This document shows positions 52,478 through 60,233 of a stretch of DNA of 64,000 nucleotides, in pieces; within the stretch, counting starts at the first letter, position 1, and every line of letters starts with the position of its first letter. The translations under genes were made by a program, and so were the position numbers. Source of the DNA: JAOUEA01 sp963821935. Its GTDB lineage: Bacteria; Actinomycetota; UBA4738; HRBIN12. Below the pieces are notes generated by a model that was given only the letters and a program-made list of their open reading frames with translations, had not been told where the DNA came from and made no database searches. The stretch spans positions 744,001 through 808,000 of the forward strand of contig CAWGFM010000004.1 of the NCBI GenBank assembly GCA_963821935.1, given 5' to 3'.

Positions 52478-54051
52478 GGTCGATCTCCTCTGATCGCGAC
52501 CCAGACCGCGCCGGTCTCGTCGGTCGCCATCGGCCCGGGGTTCCCCTCGACCGCGAGCGATCCGACGACCGAGCCGTCGGAGGGGTCGAGCCGCACGACG
52601 TTCGATGAATCGGCGCACGCCACCCAGACGTCGTCCTCGCTCGCTTCGATCGCGGTCGGCGCGTCGCACCGATCGCTCACGACGACGTCCACACGGGTGG
52701 CGCCCGAGGAGTCGAGTGCGAGCACCGAGTCCGCCTCGCGTTCCACGATCCAGACGGTCCCGTCGGGGGCGACCGAGAGCGCGGTTGGAACGTCACCAGT
52801 CCCGAACCGCTCCGGCGACCGAGCGGGATCGGCGGTGTCGATCCTGAACACGGATGGCTGGCGCCCGGCGGCCACCCAGAGCGAGCCGTCCCCCACACCC
52901 AACGCGGTTGGTCCGGACCCCGTCGGCAGTTCGACGCTCGTGGTGTCTCCCGACACGGGATCATGACGGACCACCGTGGACCCGAGGGGATCGGCGATCC
53001 AGATCGCGTCGCCGTCGGCGACGATCGGGTAGCTGCCGTTCGGCACCGCGATCTCGGCGGGACCCAGCACGGCGTCGACGGGATCCAAGGCGTCGACGCT
53101 GCGGAGCGGGTCGGAGCTGAACCCGTACGTCACCCAGACCTTGCCGTCGGCGAACGCGACACCCGTCGGCGCCGACGGGGTGCCGAGCACCTGGCTCTCG
53201 CCGCCCTCGGGATCGAGTCGCATCAGGGTGCGATTGCCGACGTTCGCGATCCAGACCTCGCCTCCGCCCGCGGCGATGTCGTCGGGGAAGGCCCGCGCAC
53301 CCATCTCGACCTGGGAGTCGAACCCTCCGCCGGCCTCATCGATCCGCGCGATCGTGTCGGGTCTCGGCGCGCTCGCCTGCGACGAGCGCGAGAACGCGAA
53401 CACGAGTGCGACGGCGGCGAGCACGGTTGCGGCGAGCGCAGCCACCAGGACCGGCGTCGCGATCCTTCGACGTCCCTCCTCGGGCTCGATCGCCGCGCGA
53501 CGACCCGCGGCTTCCTCGGAGTCGAGCGGTCGCGGCCGAGGCACACCCTCGACCGCTTCCACTTCGAAGACCTTCCACTCGCCCCCGACGCCCTTGAGCG
53601 CATGCGTACCGCGATCGGCTACGCCGTAGCCTGCGCCACGCGTGAGGTCGGCCACGGTGCCGGAAACGAGCACGTCGCCCGCACCTCCCAGAGCCATGAC
53701 GCGAGCGCCGACCACCACGGTGATGCCGCTGAGGTTCTTGCCCATCTGTTCGCACTCACCGAAATGGATCCCGGCCCGGATCTCGACACCGAGCTCGCGG
53801 ACCGCTTCGGAGGCTGCGCAGGCGCAGGCGATCGCCGCCGCGGGTTCGCGGAACGTCGCGAAGAACCCATCGCCGGCGGTGTCGATCTCGCGGCCACCGA
53901 ACCGCTTCAGCTCACGTCGCACGATCCGGTGGTGCCGCGCCGTGAGCGCCTTCCAGCGGCGATCGCCCAGTTCCTCGGCAACGGTGGTCGAGTCCACCAT
54001 GTCGGTGAAGAGCACGGCGGCCAGGATCCGCCCTGACGACGAGGCGCGCAT
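52474..54051 (-). CDS. Class III cyclase-like domain, single TM helix and beta-propeller sensor
   Basis: A 525-aa protein. The cytoplasmic cyclase-homology domain (1-165) has metal Asp17 (LFTDMVDST) and Asp61 (TAGDGFFATF). The usual adenine-selecting Lys is Asp57 (REIDTAGDG) and the Asn of the NxxxR pair is not conserved (VVVGARVMA), so catalysis is doubtful. One TM helix lies at about 199-221. An outside region of seven or so blade-like repeats follows (GGGEVWIANVGNRTLMRLDP; GDAIWIADPLGSTVVRHDP; DDVWVACADSSNVVRLDP), typical of an NHL/YncE-like beta-propeller. It is coupled to the downstream lipoprotein gene, suggesting a sensory complex. The ATG at 54051 is chosen at the domain start. Confidence 0.9.
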   Translation of the reverse strand: MRASSSGRILAAVLFTDMVDSTTVAEELGDRRWKALTARHHRIVRRELKRFGGREIDTAGDGFFATFREPAAAIACACAASEAVRELGVEIRAGIHFGECEQMGKNLSGITVVVGARVMALGGAGDVLVSGTVADLTRGAGYGVADRGTHALKGVGGEWKVFEVEAVEGVPRPRPLDSEEAAGRRAAIEPEEGRRRIATPVLVAALAATVLAAVALVFAFSRSSQASAPRPDTIARIDEAGGGFDSQVEMGARAFPDDIAAGGGEVWIANVGNRTLMRLDPEGGESQVLGTPSAPTGVAFADGKVWVTYGFSSDPLRSVDALDPVDAVLGPAEIAVPNGSYPIVADGDAIWIADPLGSTVVRHDPVSGDTTSVELPTGSGPTALGVGDGSLWVAAGRQPSVFRIDTADPARSPERFGTGDVPTALSVAPDGTVWIVEREADSVLALDSSGATRVDVVVSDRCDAPTAIEASEDDVWVACADSSNVVRLDPSDGSVVGSLAVEGNPGPMATDETGAVWVAIRGDRP

Positions 54052-54175
54052 CCGGAGCAGTCTGACCGGGCGATGCACAAAGGTAAAGGTCGACCCCGGC
54101 GATCGAGCTGGACACGGCCCTGACCTGCGGCGATGCAGGGATGAAGTGACACCGCTGGTAGCATCCGCACCTGCC

Positions 54176-54511
54176 ATGAGCGATCACCTCACGACCGTCA
54201 CGGGCGTCTTCGAACGGCTGGACGAGATCCAGATCGTGGATTGCCGCGAGCCCTACGAATGGGAGGCCGGTCGTGTCGAAGGGGCCGTGCACATCCCCCT
54301 GAACGACATCATGGGAGGGGCGGGTCAGGACCTGGACGCCGCCAAGCCGGTCGCCGTCATCTGTCGGAGCGGCAACCGCAGCGAGCTCGCCACGATGATG
54401 CTGCAGGCTCGGGGGTTCGAGGCCTACAACATCGAAGGCGGCATGGAAGCCTGGGCCGCCGAAGGCTTGCCCTTCAGCGCACCGGACGGATCACGCGGCC
54501 GCGTCGCCTGA
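54176..54511 (+). CDS. Single-domain rhodanese
   Basis: A 111-aa rhodanese with IQIVDCREPYEWEAGRVEGA, HIPLNDI and the active-site loop VAVICRSGNRSELA (Cys near residue 64), followed by GFEAYNIEGGMEAW. It handles sulfane sulfur; the partner is unknown. TAGCAT is 11 nt upstream of the ATG. It precedes the glcD-type gene by 35 nt. Confidence 0.94.
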   Translation: MSDHLTTVTGVFERLDEIQIVDCREPYEWEAGRVEGAVHIPLNDIMGGAGQDLDAAKPVAVICRSGNRSELATMMLQARGFEAYNIEGGMEAWAAEGLPFSAPDGSRGRVA

Positions 54512-54533
54512 CGTCCCGTTCCACGGGCCGCAC

Positions 54534-54539
54534 TACCCT
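54534..54539 (+). promoter_or_regulatory. -10 element of the glcD-type gene
   Basis: TACCCT, 7 nt before the ATG at 54547. Confidence 0.45.
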
Positions 54540-54546
54540 TGGGCGC

Positions 54547-56022
54547 ATGACCGACGCCCGCGTCGATGAGGCCGGCCTGGCCCTCGAACGAGCCCTGGAC
54601 CCCGGCCGTGTGCTGTCCGATCCCCTGGCCCGGCGTCTCTACGCCCGCGATGCCTCCATGGTCGAGGGCAGCTGCGCACTGGTTGCGTTCCCGCTGACGA
54701 CCGAGGACGTGCGGGCATGCGTCACGATCGCGGCTGCTCACGGGTTGTCGATCGTGCCGCGAGGGTCCGGGACCGGGCTGGCGGGAGCGTCCACACCGAT
54801 CGGCGATGCCCTCGTCGTGGTGACGTCCAAGATGACGCAGATCCTGGAGATCCGCCCCCAGGACGGGCTCGCGTGGGTCGAGCCCGGCCTGCCGAACCTC
54901 GACCTGAGCACGGCGCTCGCTCCACTCGGGTACGCCTACGCCCCCGATCCCTCCAGCCAGCAGACCTCGTCGATCGGCGGCAACGTCAACACGAACGCGG
55001 GAGGGCCGCACTGTCTGGCGTACGGCGTGACCAGCGCCCATGTCCTGGCGGTGGACGTCGTCCTGGCCGATGGCTCGCTCGAACGGCTGGGATCGGAAGC
55101 TCCCGATGCAGCCGGCTACGACCTTCGTGGCGTGGTGGTCGGCAGCGAAGGCACGCTGGGCATCGTGACCCGCGTCTGCGTTCGCATCCTGGCGAAGCCA
55201 CCCGTCGTCCAGACCATGCTGCTCGACTTCACCACGATCGAAGACTGCTCGGCGACGGTCAGCGGCATCATCGCGCGCGGGGTGGTGCCGGCCGCGATCG
55301 AGATGATGGACCAGGGCATCGTGCGCGCAGCTGAACGGTTCGCGCATGCCGGCTACCCCGTCGACGCCGCCGCGATCCTCATCGTCGAGATCGACGGAAC
55401 CCACGGTGCCGTCGAGGCGCAATCGCGGCAGATCGAGGAGGCTGCGCACGAGCGATCGGTCCGCACGATCCGCATCGCCGCCGACGACGCCGAACGCGCG
55501 CTGGTCTGGAAGGGAAGGAAGTCGGCATTCGGCGCGATCGCACAGATCGCTCCTCACTACCACTTGCATGATTGCGTGGTGCCGCGCACCAAGCTCACCG
55601 AGGTGCTCACCGGCGTCTATGCGATCGCCGAGCGCCACGGGCTGATCGTGACGAACGTCTTCCACGCGGGCGACGGCAACCTCCATCCGCTGTTCTCCTT
55701 CGACCGCAGTGTCCCCGGCACGTTGGAGCGGGTCCTGGCGGCCAGCGACGAGCTCGTTCGCATGTGTGTCGACGCCGGCGGATCGCTCAGCGGCGAGCAC
55801 GGCATCGGGTTGGAGAAGCGCGACTTCATGCCGCTGATGTTCACCGACGACGACCTGTCCGTGCAGGCGTGCGTGCGATCGGCCTTCGATCCCGGCGGCT
55901 CCATGAACCCGCAGAAGGTGCTGCCGGACGGGGCCCGGTGCGGCGACTTCGCGGTCGCCGCCGCCGGCACCGACGACGCCGCTCGCGCGGCGGGCAGCAT
56001 GCCGGAGGGCTCGTGGATCTGA
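54547..56022 (+). CDS. glcD: Glycolate oxidase subunit GlcD-type FAD-linked oxidase
   Basis: A 491-aa FAD-dependent 2-hydroxy-acid dehydrogenase of the VAO/PCMH fold. The FAD domain has IVPRGSGTGLAGASTPIGDA, SSIGGNVNTNAGGPHCLAYG and VVGSEGTLGIVT. The C-terminal FAD-oxidase domain has VTNVFHAGDGNLHPLFSFD and GSLSGEHGIGLEKRDFM. With GlcE and GlcF further on it forms a glycolate- or D-lactate-type dehydrogenase complex. Its stop overlaps the FUSC gene start by 10 nt. Confidence 0.94.
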   Translation: MTDARVDEAGLALERALDPGRVLSDPLARRLYARDASMVEGSCALVAFPLTTEDVRACVTIAAAHGLSIVPRGSGTGLAGASTPIGDALVVVTSKMTQILEIRPQDGLAWVEPGLPNLDLSTALAPLGYAYAPDPSSQQTSSIGGNVNTNAGGPHCLAYGVTSAHVLAVDVVLADGSLERLGSEAPDAAGYDLRGVVVGSEGTLGIVTRVCVRILAKPPVVQTMLLDFTTIEDCSATVSGIIARGVVPAAIEMMDQGIVRAAERFAHAGYPVDAAAILIVEIDGTHGAVEAQSRQIEEAAHERSVRTIRIAADDAERALVWKGRKSAFGAIAQIAPHYHLHDCVVPRTKLTEVLTGVYAIAERHGLIVTNVFHAGDGNLHPLFSFDRSVPGTLERVLAASDELVRMCVDAGGSLSGEHGIGLEKRDFMPLMFTDDDLSVQACVRSAFDPGGSMNPQKVLPDGARCGDFAVAAAGTDDAARAAGSMPEGSWI

Positions 56023-57098
56023 TCCCGGACCCCCGGGGTCTTCACGTCCGGGACCTGCGACTGGTCGCCAAGATCGGTCTCGCCGCCGTGCTCGCGTGGT
56101 GGGTGAGCACGCTGCTGGGCGCCGAACGCCCCGCATTCGCCGCGATCGTGCCGCTCGTGGCGCTGCGCGCGGACGACCCCTACGGGGTCCTGGGCGTGTC
56201 ACTGTTCCGCATCGTGGGGACCGTGGCAGGCATCCTGTTGGGGATCGTCGCACTCGCGATCGATCCCAACGCGCCGCTGTGGCTGGTGGTCGTGACGATC
56301 GCGGTGAGCCTGGCGGTCGGACTGGTGGCGCGCGGGCCGAACGAGGCGATCAATCCGATCACCGCGGTCACCGCCCTGGTCATGATCTTCGTCGGCAGGG
56401 GCCGGGTCGACTCCTACGCCGTGGACCGCATCTGGGAGACGATGGTGGGGGCCGCCGTCACGATGCTGGTGGCGGTGGGCCTGTGGCCCCCGGATCCGAT
56501 CGCGGGCCTCCGGGAGATGTTGCGCGACCTCCGGCGGGATGTCTCGGGCGACCTGCGCGACGTGGCGCTGCTCCCCGGCCGTCCGCTGCACGAAGCGGAC
56601 CACATGCTGGACGAACGCATCCGCCGCTCCATGGGTACCGGCGATGTCACGCGGACCCTGGACCGCGCCAACTCCGGACTGCGATGGAACCCGCGACAAC
56701 GGGGTCGCCGAATCGAGCTCATCGCGCTCGCGGTCCCGATCCGCCAGCTCATGGCCATGTCGCGCTACTCACGATCGCTCCTGTGGTCCATGATCGGTGA
56801 CCCCGACGGCGACCACGTCCGGCGATGGCCCCCCGAAGCCGAAGCCTGTCTGCGCGAGGCCATGGAGCACGCGGACGAGGCGGCCGGCGAAGTGGCGGCC
56901 GGCGCCGACCCCACCGCACAGATCGAGTCCGCCGATCGAGCGCTAGCCGGGTTCGCAGCGTCGACCGGGGGCGCCGGCGAGCTCGCCACCGACATCCACG
57001 GCGGCTCGAGGGCGATGCTGCGGGTGCTGAGCGCCACGACCTCGCGGCGCCTCGGCGAGCTGGTGCGCGAACGCTACCTGCCTGGCACGCCGCCGTGA
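56013..57098 (+). CDS. FUSC/aromatic-acid-exporter-type membrane protein
   Basis: A 361-aa protein with a hydrophobic N-terminal half. It shows LVAKIGLAAVLAWWVSTLLG, AAIVPLVALRADDPYGVLGV, LFRIVGTVAGILLGIVAL and AVTMLVAVGLWPPDP. A soluble helical C-terminal half follows. The pattern fits the FUSC/ArAE exporter family (half of a p-hydroxybenzoate efflux-type pump). The GTG start is inside the end of glcD and its stop overlaps the glcE start (GTGA). It sits between two oxidase subunits, suggesting that transport of the substrate or product is linked to the enzyme. The substrate is unknown. Confidence 0.85.
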   Translation: MDLIPDPRGLHVRDLRLVAKIGLAAVLAWWVSTLLGAERPAFAAIVPLVALRADDPYGVLGVSLFRIVGTVAGILLGIVALAIDPNAPLWLVVVTIAVSLAVGLVARGPNEAINPITAVTALVMIFVGRGRVDSYAVDRIWETMVGAAVTMLVAVGLWPPDPIAGLREMLRDLRRDVSGDLRDVALLPGRPLHEADHMLDERIRRSMGTGDVTRTLDRANSGLRWNPRQRGRRIELIALAVPIRQLMAMSRYSRSLLWSMIGDPDGDHVRRWPPEAEACLREAMEHADEAAGEVAAGADPTAQIESADRALAGFAASTGGAGELATDIHGGSRAMLRVLSATTSRRLGELVRERYLPGTPP

Positions 57099-58144
57099 CG
57101 GTCGAGCTGCTCCATCCACGGACCGCCGCCGACGTGGTCGAGATCGTCCGGGATGCCGGTGCGCACGGCACGCGCCTGCTCCCGATAGGAGGCCGCCGTC
57201 ACATCGACAAGGGGAACCCATCCGAGATCGACGCGGAGCTCTGGACCACCCAGCTCGACGACATGATCGCGTACGACCCGGCCGAGATGCTCGCCGTGGT
57301 CGGGGCGGGCGTTCGCCTCGGGACCCTGCGAACGGTGCTGGCGGAAGGAGGCCAGGAGTGGCCTGTCGATGCTCCGGACGATGCCACGGTGGGAGGCGTC
57401 ATCGCGGCGGGCATCTCGTCGCCGCGCCGCTTGCGCGTCGGGGCCATGCGCGATTCCGTCGTGGAGCTCACCGCGGTGACGGGCGACGGACGGTCCATCA
57501 CGAGCGGCGCGAGAACGGTGAAGAACGTGAGCGGCTACGACGTGCACCGGCTCATGACCGGGTCGCTCGGCACCTTGGGGGTCATCGTCAGCGCGGCGTT
57601 GAAGGTGCTTCCGATGGCACAGGCGGCGGTCACGCTCGCCGTCCATGGGAACGGGCTCGAGCTCGCGGATGCGATCCATCGAGCGGTCCCACGGGTGCCA
57701 GTCGCCGTGACGCCTGCCGATGTTCGCGTGCGGATCGAGGGTTGGCCAGCCGAGGTCGAGGAGCTGACGGCGCTCGTGAGCAGCGCGTGCGGATCGCCGC
57801 CGGAACCGCTCCACGACGCTGCATTTCCGGGCTGGGAGACCGACGCGCCGATCGTGGCGGAGATCTCGGTGCCCCCGTCGGCGCTTCCCGCCGTGCTCCA
57901 TGACGAGCACGACTGGTGCGCCGTCGCGGGCGTCGGCACGGCGACGGTCGGGCTTGCGGACCTCGATGCCCTCGCGGAGCTGCGGTCGCGGGCGTCGGCG
58001 CTCGGCGGCATCGCCCCCGTGGTGCGCGGCCCGGGCGGGCTCGGCGAGGCAGCGGTACCCGCGCTCGACGTGCATCGACGGCTGAAGGCGTCCTTCGACC
58101 CGCACGGCGTGATGGCCCCGGGACGCTTCTGGTCGGGGCTGTGA
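57095..58144 (+). CDS. glcE: Glycolate oxidase subunit GlcE-type FAD-binding protein
   Basis: A 349-aa protein with the FAD-binding PCMH fold only (LLPIGGRRHIDKGNPSEID; VVGAGVRLGTLRTVLAEGG; TVGGVIAAGISSPRRLRVGA; TVKNVSGYDVHRLMTGSLGT). It ends FDPHGVMAPGRFW, as GlcE proteins do. It forms the second FAD subunit of the Glc complex. GTG start coupled to the FUSC gene. A CTAG palindrome follows its stop. Confidence 0.92.
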   Translation: MTVELLHPRTAADVVEIVRDAGAHGTRLLPIGGRRHIDKGNPSEIDAELWTTQLDDMIAYDPAEMLAVVGAGVRLGTLRTVLAEGGQEWPVDAPDDATVGGVIAAGISSPRRLRVGAMRDSVVELTAVTGDGRSITSGARTVKNVSGYDVHRLMTGSLGTLGVIVSAALKVLPMAQAAVTLAVHGNGLELADAIHRAVPRVPVAVTPADVRVRIEGWPAEVEELTALVSSACGSPPEPLHDAAFPGWETDAPIVAEISVPPSALPAVLHDEHDWCAVAGVGTATVGLADLDALAELRSRASALGGIAPVVRGPGGLGEAAVPALDVHRRLKASFDPHGVMAPGRFWSGL

Positions 58145-58151
58145 GCACCCC

Positions 58152-58172
58152 GCTAGTCTGGCCTAGACTAGC
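58152..58172. repeat. Palindrome GCTAGTCT-N5-AGACTAGC between convergent genes
   Basis: Perfect 8-bp arms at 58152-58159 and 58165-58172, nearly the same sequence as at 21260-21280. It lies 8 nt after the glcE stop and includes the TAG stop of the aminotransferase. Possibly a bidirectional terminator or a protein-binding site. Confidence 0.65.
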
Positions 58173-59337
58173 CGGGGAGGGCGCCGAGCCGTTCCCCGGC
58201 CGCACTCAGCGTCGCCAGCGTCTTGCAGAACGCGAAGCGCACCAGGTGCGCGCCGTCAGCGGGGTTGGAGAAGAACGAGGACCCCGGCACGCAGGCCACC
58301 CCGGTCTCCTCGACCATGGTGGTGGCCACGGCCACGTCGTCGCCCAGTCCCAGGTGGGAGCAGTCCGCCATCACGTAATAGGCGCCCGCCGGCGGCGAGG
58401 CCTCGAACCCGGTCTCGGCCAGGATCGACATCATCAGGTCTCGCCGTTCCGCATACCCCGTGGACATCTCCTCGTAATAGGCGGGTGGGAGCTCCAACGC
58501 GGTGACACCCGCGATCTGCATCGGCGCCGCGGCCGCCACCGTCAGGAAGTCGTGCACCGTGCGGATGCCCGCCATCAGCGAGCGAGATGCGATCGCCCAT
58601 CCCACGCGCCAGCCGGTCACGGCGTAGGTCTTCGACAGGGCGCTGATCGTCACCGTGCGATCGGCCATGCCGTCCAATGTGGCGATGGGCACGTGCCGTG
58701 CACCGTCATAGGTGATGTGCTCGTAGATCTCGTCGGTGACGGCGATCGCATCGTGGCGGATGCACAGCTCCGCGATCAACGATAGCTCCTCGCGGCTGAA
58801 GACCTTGCCTGTGGGATTGTTGGGCGAGTTGATCACGATCGCGCGTGTCCGGTCGGAGAACGCCGCGCGCAGGTCCGCCTCGTCGAAGGTCCAATCGGGA
58901 GCACGCAGCGTGACGAGGCGAGGGATCGCACCCGAAAGGATCGAGTCCGGCCCGTAGTTCTCGTAGAAGGGCTCGAAGATCACGACCTCGTCGCCCGCAT
59001 CGAGCACGCCCAGCATGGTGGCGATCATCGCTTCGGTCGATCCGCAGGTGACGCAGATCTCGGTCTCCGGGTCGACCATCATGCCGTAGTCCCGCTCGTA
59101 CTTCGCCGCGATCGCGTCGCGGAACGTCGTCACGCCCCACGTCACCGGGTACTGGTTGTGGTCCTCGGCGATCGCGCGCATCGCCGCTTCCTTCACGGCT
59201 TCGGGCGCAGCGAAATCGGGGAAGCCCTGTCCCAGGTTGATGGCGCCGTGCAGGTCCGCCAGACGCGTCATCTCACGGATCACCGACTCGGTGAACGAGC
59301 TCGCCTTCAGCGACGCGTGCAACTTCGAGGTGACCAT
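58168..59337 (-). CDS. PLP-dependent class I/II aminotransferase (kynurenine/methionine aminotransferase type)
   Basis: A 389-aa fold-type I enzyme. It has INLGQGFPDFAAPEAVKEAA, YPVTWGVTTFRDAIA, CVTCGSTEAMIATML, VINSPNNPTGKV, TDEIYEHITYDG and the PLP-lysine segment ISALSKTYAVTGWRVGW. This is typical of the YbdL/kynurenine aminotransferase group. It lies 10 nt downstream of the tryptophan 2,3-dioxygenase gene on the same strand, so transamination of kynurenine or another aromatic amino acid is plausible. TAGGCT 7 nt before the ATG gives it its own possible promoter. Confidence 0.92.
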   Translation of the reverse strand: MVTSKLHASLKASSFTESVIREMTRLADLHGAINLGQGFPDFAAPEAVKEAAMRAIAEDHNQYPVTWGVTTFRDAIAAKYERDYGMMVDPETEICVTCGSTEAMIATMLGVLDAGDEVVIFEPFYENYGPDSILSGAIPRLVTLRAPDWTFDEADLRAAFSDRTRAIVINSPNNPTGKVFSREELSLIAELCIRHDAIAVTDEIYEHITYDGARHVPIATLDGMADRTVTISALSKTYAVTGWRVGWAIASRSLMAGIRTVHDFLTVAAAAPMQIAGVTALELPPAYYEEMSTGYAERRDLMMSILAETGFEASPPAGAYYVMADCSHLGLGDDVAVATTMVEETGVACVPGSSFFSNPADGAHLVRFAFCKTLATLSAAGERLGALPG

Positions 59338-59344
59338 CGCGGGG

Positions 59345-59350
59345 AGCCTA
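59345..59350 (-). promoter_or_regulatory. -10 element of the aminotransferase inside the TDO stop
   Basis: TAGGCT on minus, 7 nt before the ATG at 59337. Its TAG is the stop codon of the dioxygenase gene. Confidence 0.5.
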
Positions 59351-60157
59351 CAGGTGGCTCCGCAGGCCCCACAGTTCCGGGAAGAACCGCTTGTCGAGCG
59401 TCGACCGCAGGTAGCCGACGCCGCTCGAGCCTCCGGTGCCGCGCCTCGCTCCGATCTCCCGTTCGACCATGAGCACGTGGAGCGAGCGCCATCGCGCGAC
59501 GGCTTCGTCGTGGTCGAGCAGCCCCTCGCTCACCGCGAACAGCTCGCTGCGGTCGCGCGCCATGCTGACCAGGGAATCGCGACGCGCGTCGTCGTCCTCT
59601 GGCGGCATCGGAAGTCCGTGCGCGATCATCAGCGAACAGAACGCGTCCCACAGCGTCGGCGACCGCAGCCGGCGCACCAGCCGGTCGTGCTCCTCGGGCG
59701 AGGTGGCCAGGTCGGTCAGGAACCGCTCGTCCTTCAGCCCGCTGATGAACTCCACCTCCCGGAACTGCGCCGACTGGAACCCGCTCGCCGGCGCCAGCAC
59801 CGCCCGGAACTCCAAGAAGTCCTGCGGGGTCATCGTCTGCAGCACCTCGATGTGCTCGATGAGCACACGCTCGATCGCGTGGATCCGCCCGAGCAGGTGA
59901 CGCGCTCGCTCCGGATCGCCGGCCAGCATCGCGTCGCGCGCCGCTTCCAGCTCGAACAGCAGCTGCTTGAACCACAGCTCGTAAGCCTGATGCACGACGA
60001 TGAACAGCAGCTCGTCATGCACCGGTGGATCGGATCGCAGCTGCTGCAGCGACAGCAGCTCGGGGATCTTCAGATAGCCACCGTAGGTGAGGAGCCCCTC
60101 CTCGGCCTGCTCGGTGAGACGACCGAACCGGCGCTCGCGTCCCTCGGGCTCGGTCAT
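59348..60157 (-). CDS. kynA: Tryptophan 2,3-dioxygenase
   Basis: A 269-aa heme enzyme that opens the indole ring of Trp to N-formylkynurenine. It has LTYGGYLKIPELLSLQQ, the distal-pocket HQAYELWFKQLLFEL (His56), the substrate Arg118 in FLEFRAVLAPASGFQSAQFR, the heme-ligand His227 in WRSLHVLMVEREIG and the GTGGSSGVGYL loop. All key residues are present. TACGGT (60165-60170), 7 nt upstream, selects the ATG at 60157 over one 9 nt earlier. No formamidase or kynureninase gene is adjacent. Confidence 0.95.
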   Translation of the reverse strand: MTEPEGRERRFGRLTEQAEEGLLTYGGYLKIPELLSLQQLRSDPPVHDELLFIVVHQAYELWFKQLLFELEAARDAMLAGDPERARHLLGRIHAIERVLIEHIEVLQTMTPQDFLEFRAVLAPASGFQSAQFREVEFISGLKDERFLTDLATSPEEHDRLVRRLRSPTLWDAFCSLMIAHGLPMPPEDDDARRDSLVSMARDRSELFAVSEGLLDHDEAVARWRSLHVLMVEREIGARRGTGGSSGVGYLRSTLDKRFFPELWGLRSHL

Positions 60158-60233
60158 GCTCGGCACCGTAGGAGCGGGCGGCGTCGCGCGTCAAACGCGA
60201 TGCGGGACGGTCCGCGCGTGGCAGGATGGACCC

